DNA of 64,000 nt, from positions 1,888,561 to 1,952,560 of the forward strand of contig VWZL01000728.1 of the NCBI GenBank assembly GCA_013396915.1, written 5' to 3'. The position numbers and the translations under genes were made by a program. Numbering within the stretch: position 1 is the stretch's first letter; each line of letters opens with the position of its first letter. This stretch comes from Stercorarius parasiticus. Its lineage: Eukaryota > Chordata > Aves > Charadriiformes > Stercorariidae. Positions 47,644 to 62,100 of the stretch are shown piece after piece. A model generated the notes under the pieces. That model saw only the letters and a program-made list of their open reading frames with translations. It was not told the origin of the DNA and ran no database searches.

Positions 47644-47934
47644 GTAAGAAAAGATGACCTTGGCTTTCCAAGTCATGTACAGCAGGTGTTTAGGGCATTA
47701 TTTCGTTAAGATTTTTAGTTATTACATAGTCAATCCAGTGACAGGGCACACTTACCTGATTATACACCAGAGATGCAGTACTGGATTGGGTTGGCATAAG
47801 AGCTGTGTTAATGAGCATAGCAATTTTTTGTATCCCTCTTCTGGGGAACTGGTGGCTGCAGCATCTGTCTGGTTTGGTAGGTAACTGTATGGCATGTGCC
47901 TCTTTGGAGGTGAGTTACAAGATAAACAACAAAC

Positions 47935-48190
47935 TTTGTCCTAAACATGAAACCTCCTTAAATATTAGAAAAATATATTTCTAAACATTAAAAAGAAAAC
48001 CCTTTTGATTGTAAGGGTGATCAAGCACTGGAACAGATTCCCCAGACCAGTTTTGGAGTCTCCATCTCTGAAGATATTAAACGCCTGCCTGGGCATATTC
48101 CTGAGTGACCTACTGTAGCTGCCCCTGCTTTGAGCAGGTTGGGGTTGGACTATGTGATCTCCAGCGGTGCCAACCTCAACCATTCAGTGA
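47935..48190 (+). mobile_element. CR1 LINE 3' fragment, old
   Basis: CR1 blocks are recognisable: AGCACTGGAACAGATTCCCC, TTTTGGAGTCTCCATCTCTG, GGGTTGGACTATGTGATCTCC. The element lies in the ATP5MK leader intron, lacks clear terminal octamers, and is diverged. Confidence 0.85.
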
Positions 48191-48995
48191 ACCTGCAAGT
48201 TAGCTACTGTAGCCATACCAGGCTTTTGTGCTAATGAACTTTTTACAGTAGACCTGAAACTCTGGTGCAAACACAGACAAAATACAGAAGTGTGTCCTCA
48301 TGTATTTAGTGTTTTTGTTGTTCCTGTGAAAGCACCTCTGAGGCTTTGTAGCTGGCTCAAGTAACTTGCTGATCTAGCTGAAAACTAGGAAAAAAAAAAA
48401 AATTATATTTTTATCCAGATCTGTGGATACTAGGGTGGGCAAGATCTTCCTTGCATCTTAGCGATAGAAGTGTGCAACTGAGAGCAGGGCAGTTCTTATT
48501 AACAACACTTGCACTCTAATACAGTGTAAAAGTTGTAAAGCAGCATCTTGAATCACAAAACAGAGTCGTGGTCTGGTTGGAATCTTGTCACCAAGTTTTT
48601 GGGTATGTAATTGAAGCTGTTTCATAGCTGAACTAGTGAATATTTATCTTAATTAAGTATTGCAGATTCCTAAACAATTGGTAGAAATTTGCGTGCTGAA
48701 TTTGTATAGGCAGGACTGGCAGGTNAACTTGGTTGAATGAACTCTGAAAATTATAAATCAGAACCCCTCATTCGCTTATCTGCTCCTGTCACCTGTTCTG
48801 TACCTTGAGCAGGCTCTCAATGTGCCTGCTCTCTATGTGTATCCACTGTCTGTTGAATGTCCTGAAAGCACATTTAAAAGATGACAATGAAAGTATTAAG
48901 TTCAGTGTAGAGATTAGTTTGATTTTCCTATTGATCCTCTCCAACTGACTTTAAATGTGTTAACTGTCCTGTATTGCTTGTTAGGACAAGCAGCC

Positions 48996-49267
48996 ATGGC
49001 TGGCCATGACTCGGGATCTCAACACCAGTTCACTGGATTTCAGAAGTACTTCAATTCCTACACCATCACAGGCAGGAGGAATGTACGTATTATGTATTTT
49101 AACTTTTGTAGTCTAGTATAATGGTATTTTCTGGGGTTTAGACTGAAACTAAACTTAACTTTTATGTTTTCTAGTATGTAATAGCAACATACACAGGTGT
49201 TGCAATGCTCGTCTTGTATTTCAAGCTTAGACCTAAAAAGAAGACTCCTGCTGTGGCAGATAAGTAA
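48996..49267 (+). CDS. ATP5MK: ATP synthase membrane subunit k (DAPIT/USMG5)
   Basis: Coding exons 48996-49082 and 49175-49267 join in phase 0 (GRRN|YVIA), giving 59 residues; human is 58. ATP5MK is a small inner-membrane subunit of mitochondrial F1Fo ATP synthase that supports dimer stability (family knowledge). QFTGFQKYFNSYTITGR and LYFKLRPKKKTPAV match the human protein. One membrane segment spans about residues 30-47 (YVIATYTGVAMLVLYFKL), with a basic C-terminal tail. The start is preceded by an acceptor at 48983-48984, so the leader is spliced. The stop is only 3 bases before a GTAAGT donor at 49271; the rest of the 3' UTR is in a separate exon at 50158. Gene context (head to head with PDCD11, tail to tail with TAF5) matches human. 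Confidence 0.97.
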
Positions 49268-49270
49268 ACG

Positions 49271-50157
49271 GTAAGTGACTGATGTTCTTCCAGGACCAAA
49301 ATGCTTCAATGTCAGCCCAGGAAGAAAGAGTGACAAAGGACAAGTTGCTAATAATACAATATAATTAGAGATAGAGAGAGAAACACAGATATATGAACGT
49401 CGTATTTATCATTTTAAACCTCAACTAAATCATAGCATCAACTTATTAGGGGGCATTCTGAATGAAGTAGGTTGTTAAAGGGGGAAGCAGAAGGTATGGG
49501 ATACTAGTATTCTTTTTGTTCTTCTGACATGGCAAACAGGACTAGGGATGGCATGCAGGGAGGAAGAGTAAGCAAGGAAGGAGGAATGGAAGGGTGTTGC
49601 AGCTAGGTATATCAGGCGTTGCCTACAACTATTAGGTGCCTCTGGTCTGCCCTTTTGCTGTAAAAGAGGGATAACTTGCTTTCTAGGTTATTGAAATAAT
49701 AAAGTATTATTTGAGGACTTAGTTGTATTGGAGAATTCCAAGCAGAAATAAATGTAGTCTGTTAATACCTTGCTTTGAACAGAGTAAAAGAGCACTATAC
49801 AATGGAAGCATATATATTAGCATACCTGATTATGCAAGGCCCATATAGAAGCAATTGGACTTGCTCTGGTATAGCAACAACCAAGTGTTATCTAGAGTCA
49901 CTTTCAAATACAAAATTTCCACTGAAATGGCATTTTGAAAAGAACTATGGGCTGTCCTCATAGTCTGCAATAAAGGGGTAGAAAACAACAAGTTTGAGCA
50001 TTGTTGTACGTTAAAGGGACATCAGTTGTTTTTTTCCTAGGTGTGCTGAAATTTGCCTGCTCATAATTAAAGTTGTTTGGACTTAAGGAAAGGGGATGTT
50101 CAGTTACTAGTACCACTGCGCAAGGCTTGCTATGTTTGATCTCTCTTCTCTTGGCAG
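49271..50157 (+). other. ATP5MK 3' UTR intron
   Basis: Runs from GTAAGT to CTTGGCAG. No repeat or reading frame that I can support. Confidence 0.8.
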
Positions 50158-50245
50158 GTTGCTGGCATATCTGAACCTCCAATCTGTGTCAATGTAATGG
50201 AAGCTGATGACCTGTTATGACTAATAAAATAATTACTTGTTTTAT
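50158..50245 (+). other. ATP5MK: ATP5MK terminal non-coding exon with poly(A) signal
   Basis: After the CTTGGCAG acceptor, about 65 bases lead to AATAAA at 50223-50228, followed by a T/G-rich stretch. The exon has no coding frame continuing from ATP5MK. Confidence 0.75.
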
Positions 50246-51502
50246 TGGAAATATGAAGTGGTGCAAAAAAGCAGAAATGTGGCACTTTTTTTTTTCCTCT
50301 GTCATAAATAGTTATTTGTAGTGGAGAGGGAGTAGCTGATTCCTGTCATTAGGATTATAACAGAAGAGTTTAGTTAAGATAGTAAAGTGTTCTGAGCACC
50401 TGTTATAACCTAAGAAAGACCACAGCAACATGACCATAATGCCAGCACAGAGCTTACAACTGTTCAAAGAATCTCCCATGCTTCCATGTCATAGTGGATA
50501 ACAATAAGCTTGCGTGGTTTGCAGTTACCTGGTTGCTCCCATTTTTTGCATTCCAAGTTAGTAGCTTACGTGGAAGCCATGACTCCTTCCCTGTTACTAA
50601 TACAATGCAGATTACAACTTCTGCCTCAGTTGTCTGTATTCTGCATAGAACCTGGATGGAAAGCCTGTCAATATAGACTGATCAAATTATGGTATTTGAG
50701 CTTTTTCTGTTACTGGCCTCTTTTGCAGAGGCCAGAAAGAAAATGTGCAGAGCTATGAGAGCTTAACATCAGCAAAGCCATTCATAAACAGTGACTGAAG
50801 TAGTTCAGTGCTGCTTCTTAATAAATGAGGTGTTCCTACCACAGTTAGATACACACAGCCCCCTTCCTGCCTAACGCTAAAACTTTTCTGTCGCATTCTC
50901 AACGGTGTCTTTCTATATTTCAGTTAAAACTCAGTACCTTCCTTAGATGTCCCATTAGTGCTGATGTGCGAGAGTGATTATACAGCACTGTGGTTTATGG
51001 AAGGGTGCCAGCAGCAGGGGTTGAACCTGGGACTTCTGATGCTAAAGCATGCAAATACACTTCCCAAACAAGGCAGCAGGAGCTGGGCATATTGCTGGGG
51101 AAAAAAAAAAAAAAAGACAAATTACAGGGTCTTTGTGCTCTCTCACGCTAGTTCATGTATTCTTAAAGCTATTTGTACATGCTGGGCATTGTGAATAAAT
51201 GCAGCCTTCTCCCTCTCCTGAGTTTGCTTGCGTAAATAGCCTCTGCTGTGTACAACTTTCCAGAGGAATATTGGTTGTTGCAACAGTGTAATAGAGCTAA
51301 TTAGATAGAACCCATCACTTACCCTTAGAACAAGATTTACATGAAATGGCTAGTCATCAACTTAACCCTTTCTAAATTACTTTGTTTCTTCTTAGCAGAG
51401 TGCTGACAGTTACAAGTTTACAAGCTCTTGCTCCCATTACAGCCATTAAGAGAGAAAATACCTTCTTGTAACATACAGACACAAACTATGTGGTTTTAGT
51501 AT
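50246..51502. other. ATP5MK-TAF5 convergent spacer
   Basis: About 1.25 kb between two gene 3' ends. Unique sequence with short A/T runs; no gene or known repeat seen. Confidence 0.6.
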
Positions 51503-53185
51503 TTTATTATAATATCAAAAGTATAAAACTGTACAAAATACAAAGGCAGAATGTGGCAGTGTTTTCTTTAAGCTGTCAAAACTACGTGCTTTGTTTTTTA
51601 GTAACTTGTTTGATTCACCATAACTGTACTTAAATCCAACCAAGATCCAATTGAGAGCAAAAAAGTTTTGTTGAGGTATCATTACACAAAAAAACCCAAC
51701 AAAATAATTTAGGGTTTTTTTTTCTTTAAAGAAAAGTTCCAGGTGATCTTCCTAATAAATTTTCCACCCTTTACTTTGATGTATAATGCCTGTAATATAC
51801 CTTTACTCCAAGAGTTAGAGTCAGAGAATGGATAAGAGGGGAGGTAGTTCTCCATTTACTTTACCTTAGAAATGTCAAGTCTTGTTTTTATTTTCACTAG
51901 AGAGGCAGCAGATTGTTCAAGTGTCCAAGCCCTTACTGGAAAGTAACGAGGAACATAAAACAGATTTCCCTGTATACAGCTTGTAAGAGATTTAAAAAAA
52001 AACAAGTAAAAAAAAAAACCCAAATGAAACCACAAAAACACACCACAAAAAACCCAAAACCACACCAAAATGGGCCTATCCTTTGGTGGTGGTGTCTTCT
52101 GTCCGGAGACCTGGAAAAAAGTTATACTTCCCAGTGTTTTACTCCTCCTTAGAAATAAAGCACTGAGCTTTACTGCTTGCCCAGGAGGACTTACTGGGGT
52201 ACAATGTTTTTGTGGGTGGAAATCATCACTTCAGCAGGCATGCTGCCTTTCAAAAGAAACCTGGTAATACACTTAGGACTGATTAATCCTTTTACTCTGC
52301 AATAACGTTTCAATTTCTTGGCTAGTTTTACATTTTGATATATTAAACCTTATGCAGGTCTTTTAGATCTAATACAACAAAAAAGGGTTAAAGTCCACTC
52401 TTTTAATAACAGGTATTCCAGTTATGCCTCTAGTCCCCCTACCCCCTTTTTTTTCCTTCCTACAATAAAGTATGAAAGGAAATAAAGTTCACATTGCACT
52501 TCTGGTTGCTTACCGCACTTACAGCATCGGCTACCTGTGAAAACAGAATAACAAGATCTGCGTTTCTGATACCTCAAAAGACCACAGGAGTTTGAAACTT
52601 TTCAGTGACTTCGTAGCAGCTCCCCACAGGCCTCTGCCTGTAGGACCTACTCTTTCAATGCCCCGTTTGTTGCTGCGATACTCTCACCATACCTGTTGCC
52701 CAGCCCAGGCTATAGTGAATTAAACTACAATATTCTTTTCTGAAACTGAACAGTCTTTGCTTGTGTCTGAGACTGATTAAACATTTGCTAACCATAAATT
52801 AAGTGCTTTAAAAAAAAAAAATAATCATTTGAGAACACATACCAAGGCTGTTAAGTTTCCACAAGTTTCAGCAGAGATCAATACCATCTCTGAGAGGAGA
52901 CAGCCATTTTCATATACACATATATATTTTTTTTTTTATCAAAAGCACCATGAACAATTCCTTCTTTTACAGCCATGATGTCTTATTAATCTCCAGCATT
53001 TTCAAACTGTGGATAAGTATGAAATGGCAGAACTGAGAAGACACTGCTTGCACTAGTTTACAGAGTTTCATTTTTTTCCTGCAACAGACCAGTGGGGTCC
53101 ACCTGTAGAAGACATTCCTCCTCGTCTCACATCCTGAGGTCACTACTGCAGTGACTTGGCACCGTCCTTGTCACAGCTTCCCAAC
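51503..53185 (-). other. TAF5: TAF5 3' UTR with poly(A) signal
   Basis: On the minus strand AATAAA is at 51508-51503, giving a 3' UTR near 1.7 kb. It contains an A/C-rich tract at 51993-52070 (T/G-rich in the transcript) and an AT-rich patch at 52915-52940. Earlier AATAAA-like sites may give shorter forms. Confidence 0.55.
51993..52070. repeat. A/C-rich low-complexity tract in the TAF5 3' UTR
   Basis: Poly(A) runs and CACAAAAA/CCAAAAC units on the plus strand, similar in kind to the PDCD11 intronic tracts at 34394 and 42080. Confidence 0.8.
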
Positions 53186-56100
53186 TCACTGTGAGCTGTA
53201 GGCTCCTGCAGCCAGCAGCAGGTTTCTGCGTGTAAAATGCAGGTGTACAACCGGGGTTGATTTGGTCATGTATGTACCTAGTAACAAATCCTGTGAGTTT
53301 TCAGGCAAGTTTATATGTCCAGTGGCTGTAGTAAAGTCATCGGTTTCTAAATCTTCAAATGCTTTCACAGCATCCCACAGACGAACTGTGTTATCCATTG
53401 AACCTAAAAAGAAAAAAGAACCACAGTTTTAAAGTCCTTTCTTTTATTAATAAAAAGGGTACATAAAGTTACTAGGGAGCAAGTTAACAGAAATTAAAGC
53501 TCGAAAAGCAGGCTTGCTTGTAACTGTAGACTTATGCCCTCATCCTGCAAGGAAACAGACTTCAGCAAGCCTCTAACATACTGAATCCACACATATAGAC
53601 TACTGGAATTTCAGCTTTCCTGTAATCTAACCTGAATGCCCTGTGGATAAAGCACAAAGAACTAGTCTCTCAAAACATTTGTGTTTGGATTATATCACCT
53701 AGCACTGAAAAAGCAGGACCATCCTGTGAGTTAGAGGCCAATTTCAGGAAGCGTTTATGATTCTAAGTCACATCATAATGGTTTCTTTGTTCAATACAGG
53801 GAAAACAACAGAATTTTGCAGCCTCAGTGGCCCATGCTTTCACTGTAGCATTGGGAGATAAATGGAAGCATCCACCCTGCACGCTGGATCAAACCCATCC
53901 CCTGTCTGTTGGCTTTCACTCCTGCAGTAGTGGCTCACTGAGGATTCTCACTGCACTGCATTTAGGAACATACTACTAAATAAATGTAAGGAAATTACCC
54001 TGATGTAATTACAGTGTCTGTCCATTGTTTCTTCTGGCTTGAATTTGTTGGCTAATTTCAACCAGTTGAGAGAACAGAACAAGTTTCAAATTCATTAAAC
54101 TCTTATACGTTTTAAGTAAGTTCACTAATCATGAAAAGACAAAACTTTGTGCCTCCATGAATCAAGAACTGGCAAAGGAGCTCTGGTTTATTAGACACCA
54201 GAGAATCCATGTGGACAGGCAGGAAGAACAAGCAGCTTCACAAGTTCTGCTGCTCATAGACCTGGTTGTTAATATTACACATGCATATCTATATAAAGAT
54301 TTTATAGTGAAAAAACAGTAAGGGTCTGGATAATTCATCTTCCTTTCTATCCTTTCCTCTCCCTTCTTTTCAGTCCTGCTGCATATCCTGCTCCCATTTC
54401 AGCATCCTGTCCCTCTCTAGCCCAGCCTCTTCCTGTCTGCCCTAGAGTTATTTCTAACATCAGATTCCAGCCCCAACACCGTACGCAAATCCCAACTTTC
54501 ACTATCGTCTAACTGCACAACACTTTTCCTTCAATTCCTGGAGTAGCGAAGGGTCCTACTTCACAGTCCAGTGAAGTACTCGCCTCGTACCAGCAGTTTT
54601 AAGCTGCTGCTTTTGCTAAGCAAGTGATTCTACTTTGTCTTCCTCAATTTAAGAAACCAATTATATCATTCCTCTTCAGATTTATGGAACACAACAGCAA
54701 CTTCACTGTTTCCAGTGAACTTTACCTGATGCTAAAATCTCCCCATCTCTACTGAATCTGAGCGCGTAGATAGTGTCCGTGTGCCCTTTCAATTCTCCAA
54801 CCATCAAGCCATGCCCAATATCCCACAGCAAAACTCTTCCATCTGTTGCTCCAGTAGCCAGGAATCGTCCATTGGGAGAAAATGCCAATGAATGAATTGG
54901 TCCCTAAAACAGACATTGGTAGCGGGGACAAGTTAGTTAAGTCTACTCACATTCAGTCACTCAAACTTTATTTATTCTGAATACTACTCTTCAGAATCTC
55001 ATCACAGAAATGAAGTGATTTTCACACTGTGAATGATATGCCTTTACCTTATGTCCAGTGAATATTCTTACACAGTTCCCATTCAAAACATCCCAGAGCC
55101 GTACAGTCCTGTCTGCCGAGCCCGTGGCAATATAGTTAGAGTTTGGATGAAATCGGGTACACGTGACATCGGCAAGATGGCCAGCAAATATCCGTAAAGG
55201 CTGGTAGTGATCCGTTGCCCACAGACTGAAAAGAAAAGGCTTATTAATGAAAAGAACACTACTGAAGTTCAGTATCTGTTGTACAGTGAGGAATAAAAGG
55301 AACTAATTACACAGTGGTTACTGGTCAGTTTATTGAATTAGCAGGATCTGTTTTGGAAAAATATACTTTTCAGAAGGGAGAAATAAAGAATATTAAACAA
55401 CTGGAAGCGAATACTTATGATCAGACGGTCACGTAACAGGATACCATCTCTTTAGTTGTCAGATAATCTGATGTGCGTTAAAAAGAAAAAAAAACAAACT
55501 CTGACATTAAAACATTTGATCAGTATTTTAATAAACATGCAAATAAATTTATTTCCAGTAATACGTTAGGCTAGAGTATATCAGCTAATCACTTTCAGGG
55601 TTGATCCACCACAAACTGACCCAGACAAGCAAAAAACCCATCCAGTTTCTTACCGAGCCACTCTGTCGTGTCCCCCGGACACAAAGTAATAACCATAAGG
55701 AGAGAACTGTGTATCCCATACTGGGTAGTTGTGTCCTTTATATCCCACCAAACACGTGAATGTTTGGAGACTCCACAATCTGACAGTGCCATCCTCAGAA
55801 CAGGACAAGAGATAGTTCCTGTCACAGGAGAAAGTATTGCATATTACACACCAAACTTACACCTGGATTGTACCACCATTGCATAAACACTGTGAGATGT
55901 CTATGATAAGAAAAACTGTCCACTGAACAGCATCTGTTCAGCATGTCACATAAATCAGCATTTTGGTAGGATAAGCAGCAATAACCAATTAAAGCAGAAT
56001 CCAGTCCTAGGCCCTTATGCAAAAGAGACATGCGGATGTTCATGACTAATTCTAATGACACAGCAATACAGAGGCAAGAAAGAAAAATAAAATAAAATAA

Positions 56101-59100
56101 AAAAAATCAAACAACAAATCCACAGAGCTGGTCGTTAGTCAGGAATTCCACTTGTAAGAAAAAATGACTAGTAAACTGCTATACTGTGTTATATAAAGAG
56201 ATCTTTATTTTTTAAAGTAACTCAAAACAAAACTTCCCAGATTCCCTGAAAGAGAATTCATATCATGTTCACATTCTCAATTCATAATTATAGACTCTAT
56301 ATTCATGTTCCACACAAAGTCTACTTCCCAGTTGCATTTCTGCGATGGTTGTTTCCCAACTAGACACAAGAAAAAGCCAAACTTCAGACATTTAAACATC
56401 CTTTCTACTATTCAGACTCTCATAATTACATAATGGTTTTTAATCTCTTTTTTTAAGATACTATTCCATACGTTTTGAAAATAAAGTCTTAATAGAATAT
56501 GAGAAACACAATTATATGTGGTTTATGGTTTGCAATACTATAAAGTACAATCAATGCTGCGGTTTTTTTCCTCCTACAATTCAGTTAGTTAAAAGCCAAC
56601 TCAAACTACGGTTTGAAAAACGATGGTCTACTTCAGCATCTAAGTCTTGAAACTCAAAATAGCACCGGCATCCTCAGCTGCAGCTGATTTTAGTAATAGC
56701 TGACAGTGCCCAACCCCCTGAGCATAACGAGCACTTACACTCGCACACAGTTTCTTACAAGCTACATAAAGAATTGCTTTAGCCTTCTGGAAAAAGCTGC
56801 ATTAAGAACACGTTTGCATTCAGTAGTATACAATTCAAACTCACGCCAAGCAAACTAGTTAGCTTGTAAACTTATTTTACCTATCAGGACTGAAGCTGGT
56901 GCCATAGACAGGTCCACTGTGACCATATAAAATCTTCAACTCACTTGCTGTTTTCTCATCCATTATCCTCTCCAAGACATCGTCTGATTCTTTGTCAATG
57001 AGACTGAGGTCTGCAATATTTCAAAGTTCATATATAACTGTCAGAAGTTCAAAGATCAATGCCATAAACAGGAAAACAAATACTATTCTCTCTAAAAGAG
57101 GCCAGTATGATATGAACATGACAGAGTACCTGGGAATTGGTAACTTTGAAACATACAATGGCATTTAAAATATTTTTTACCATTGTAAAAGGTGAAAATA
57201 ATGCTTTACTTAAATAATCACTCTTTCTTAAGTCTTCACTAAGCTAAAATAAGTTAATCCTGATGTGTGTTATTTTTCACGTTTATATTGTTCAGCCTCC
57301 AAACACAACATCTTTAGAGAGATGCCAAATTTTCACACCTTTTCCCACAAAATTAATATACCACAAAGACGCTTTCCAGACATATTTTGACAGCTACACA
57401 CTACACACAACTTAAAATAACTTTTAGTCTGTAGGCTACTGTTTGCTGAATATTGTGACCAAATCACCGTTAAATATCCAGATTAAGAAAGGTCTGCACG
57501 GTCTCTAGCTTCAACCACAACACATTGTTACATAAACAGCAGAATTAAAGAAGCCTGGTTTCCATGAATTTGTGTAGGTGTTGAGGTACAGTACATTTTC
57601 CTCTATCCTTCTCAGAGTTTCCTCCTATAATTTCCCCCAGAGTACTTCTAGTCTCTCCACAGATGACCTAAACCCAACTGTCTACTACACCCTATAGTTA
57701 CCATCCAGTTAGAAAACAAGATGGCTAGTTCCATGCTAGTTATGGCTCGTTCCAAGCTCCATGCACTGACCACCTCACAGCAGGCATAGACAACCAGAAT
57801 TCTCATTCCTTTAAAAGTGTTCCTAATGGTAGCACATACGATGCGATCACACATCTGTGCGTATATTGTTTCTTCAGAGTGAAGCATCTCACTGCTGAAG
57901 ACAACTCTCCTGGCACAGACATCTTTCTCTGATCACATGAAACACAGCTGTCATGAGTAACGCATGCTCAAATTAAGTATCATTGTCTTAATTACCTGCT
58001 GCTGTTTTCACACTACGTAGCTTTTTTGGAGTCACAGACCAGACTCTGACAGTAGAATCAGCAAAGCCTCCTACAATCATGCTGGAGTCATCTGTAATAT
58101 CCACTGCAGTCAGACCCTATTCAGAAAATATCCATTTATATTGTTTGTATCTTTCATAATGCATTTCAAACATCACAAAATCCTAAGTACTAATAAGAAA
58201 ATTAACTCAACTTATTTACAAGAATAAGAGGGAACTATTCTAGGATAGACATAAACACATAAATTCTTGCGCCATTAAAAATAAAGCTATATGAATGAAG
58301 CACAGTCAATAGTGACCAAACAGTACTGTTTTCCAGTACTTCGGTGCAAAACATCTACTGTATTCTGTAGAATACACTTAGGGGCCCACAGGAAAAGCAA
58401 AAGAAGGAATTATGGCAAAGTTAGAGCAAAACCAAGGACAAAAGAAATTAAATAGTATAAGGCATCTTTAAAGAGAATTTTGAAGATTTTGGAACAAACT
58501 TTGCAACACAACTTTTCAAATACTCCAATAACCCTTGCCAACTCTGCTAACTCTTCTTTCTCTATTAAGAGGGATGTTTACAATTTTGATTCCTTTTTCT
58601 GTATTACCCCAACTCTTCTTTTACCAACCTGGTAAGCATTAAGGAACGTGTAGAAACAGATGGAGGGCAGGCACTCCGGGCCAAGACGCACACGCCTTGC
58701 AGCTTCCTTCATATTCATTACTTTATCCAGCTTGTCAGAGTCTTTCAGTTCAGGCAGAGGAATTCTACAAGAAGCACACATTTTTACAAACTAAAAGCAC
58801 CTTTCATATTTTTAATCTAAACAGAGAAAGCAAAATCTTTGCTTGCAACCCTATACCTCAATATTCAAATACGAAGCAAGAATTAGAAAAACTGGAAGAC
58901 TATGTAAAAGATTAACTGATGAGAAAAAGAGCCAGTAGCTTTAAGAATTTCAGACAGCCAATGGAATGAGATAAATAATTGAGTATGACCTGAAAAGATT
59001 AGTGGGTAACCGAGTGAAATTTTATCAAGGGAAATCTAGATTGTCTTGAAGGGCAAAGACAGAAGATTATATGCTGGGTTTTCCATTACCTCCCTTAAAA

Positions 59101-62100
59101 GTCTTATGGCTAAAGCTGTGTACAACTCAAATGGCCAAAGAGCTAAAAATGTCATGTGAACAGCGATGCAGATTTAGCATGACAAGACTGGATTTAACAA
59201 GACTTCCCTACACATCGTCCCCTTGGTACCTGTTTTGAGGAGGAGCATTAGGGTCTTGTTTTTTACTTTTTGATCCTACGCTATCTTTTTTAGGTTTTTT
59301 CTTCTTTGGCTTTCCTTCCTCATTTTCTCCTTCTTCATCTTCATCATCCAAAGGCACATCAAACTCTGGTTCTTTCAATAAGCCAAAGAAAACCTGTAAG
59401 CCAGTAAGACACACGAGACAAAACAGTAACTGCTGTTCCTACTGAAAACTAATTTTTTTTAATGGAAACTTTTTAATGTAATAGTCCAAGCAACAGAGCT
59501 GACCCTTTAAAACTGCTATGTTTATACTGCTGCATACACTACTAGTTAGCCCATAACAAATGTACTACATGTTCTACTGTTTTACCCAGCAACCGATGTG
59601 GACAACTGCAAGTCCCCCCAGCATTTCTTAGCACTTCCTTAAAAGATGCATCCCTACAGCTGACAGTTCATCTGCCTAGTACTGTGGTACTACTCTGTCA
59701 AGATCTACACAAATAGCCCTTGCAGTAACAACTGTAAGTAAGAATTACATCTGTTGTACTAGAGAGGAAGCCAAATAGCCAGGTGTCCACTTTAAAACCC
59801 TGGAGTAATTCAGGAGTTAGTTTACGTTTAGTTCAGTGGCATGAATACAAGGTTCTCTCAAAGGGGCTCCACAGTTTCTTCTACAAGGCAGTGACACATC
59901 TTGATCTCTCTACTCCTGCCAACAACTACTGGTACAATTCTCTTCCTTTGTTCTGTTCACGCTGACTTTTAATATCTCAAGTGACATATGTCAGTCTATA
60001 CTAAAGTATCTCCCTGAAAAACTAGGGAGAATTGTTCAATTATAAGAGTGCAACAACCTTTCCCTCCTACCTTTGCTTTATTAGCCTCTCGCTTTGCCTC
60101 CCCAGCCAAGCTTCCAACCATAGCATCTATCTGTTGTTTACTGCGAGGCATTCCATCAAAGATATCAATGTAAAGATGTTCCTGAACAATGTTCCAGATC
60201 TGATTGTTCTGCTTTTCCTGAAGATGCCTCTTCAAGAGTTGGTAAGAGTCACGTGAAATACGCAGCACAAACTTGCTTGTTCGGAAATCCAGCATGGTCT
60301 CGTTACCTTTCATATGTTCTTTTTTGGTTAAGCTAGATAATACGCGCAGGTCATCCTGGTAATAGCACTCCTGATCCCCATGAAATCTATTGAAACCATT
60401 TAAGACATGATAAAATATTTATTACAAAAACATTATCTCCTAAATGTACACTTATTTACATTACTTAAACATGAAACACATATGTAAGGACCTTTTGGAA
60501 GCTATTGGCTACATATGGCATTATTTCACCCTGAGGAAGATACACCAGTGACTTACTGTATACAGTAAGAGCATTCAACAATTAAAAACCAAGATGAAGA
60601 GAACACAGGTGGAACCTCACAGAATTTCATACACTCAAAAGGTTCTCGCCTGAAGTAAACAGTTACACTAACATGTTTATTTACACAAATGAAACTAATT
60701 TGTGGTATCATAAAGTACAGGGCAATTTTTATTATGCAAGACTATTGGATGTACTTATATCCAATTCATTATGTTAATATGCGCATTTCACAGTCAATAT
60801 GTTTCTCACTCTCCACTTCCATTACATAATAGCTAACGTATGTCTAGAGTTTTCCATTTTTACTGAAACCATGTTATAAAGTAGTTGTGGCAGGGAGTAT
60901 TTTAACTATTACAGAACCATTTTTGCTGACCATATTGGAGGGAGACACAGTTATCCTTTTGGATTGAAATATTCATAATTGATCTGAATCCAGAAAACAA
61001 ATGAAATTTAGTTCTCTCAAGTGAAAAAGAAGTGAGACATAGTAAAAGCATAGAAAGTGATAGATTAGCCATAAATTAATTCCTTTAATCTTATGTGAAG
61101 AATTTCAATGTACATGCTATGACATTAGCAAATACTTATATCACACGTTACTTTGGCATTTCCCTGCAATTTTCCACTGCTAAAAAGTGACCCCCCAATC
61201 CTTGTCTAAACCAGCAGCATCTCCTCATTGATATTTCACAGCAAGGAGCTGACCAGCTCACCATAAAGATGGTTCAAAATCTGCACGTGGACAGTTCAAA
61301 AGCATATAGTTCGCACATCTCTCTAACATAGGAGACTGGAAAAGGATTTAAGAACAGTTTCTGTAATCCATGGCACCATTACTTCAGATTCCAAATCCCT
61401 TCAACATTAGAGAAGAAAAATAATGCGTGTGTATAAATACATATATACATATGTATATAAGCCTATGCCACTATAGCTTACAGATTTAATCAAAGTAACA
61501 AATACAAGATAATACAAACGCAGAAATGAAAATAAATTACCTTTCAAAAAAAGACTTTGCTTCACTCTCATGTTGATTGTAGACCAATTCCAAGTACATG
61601 TGCACAAAGAGAGGATAAAACAGCTGAGATAATTCTGCTCGATGACAGTCCAGGGAACACTCAATGAAGTGTTTCAATCCACTGTAGTATTCCTCATACA
61701 GTGTCGGGTCCCCCTGCTGATTATAGGCAGACAATACTGCACTCACATCTGGCTGATCTTCCACAACAACTCCTCCTCCAACTGTAAAAGCATTAGCATA
61801 TAAAAACAGCTTTTAAGACAGCCTGGAAGAGCTAGCAAATATAAAATGGCTAACAATTCTGCTGGTAAGGTGAGGCGCTTATAAGCAAAACATGACACTA
61901 AGTCTTGTGCTTGTTCAGTGCTAAGTTTAAACAATACAAGTGAGAGGATGGTGGCACATTATAGTCTAGCAGCCAATTCTCCTACCACCTTCAGCCATTT
62001 TTTGCACTTTCCCTGCCAACAGTTGCCTATCAGGTACTTAACATATTGCCTAATTCCGATAGGATTTTAAGTGTAAAGGAAGAAGGCACTAACATCACCA

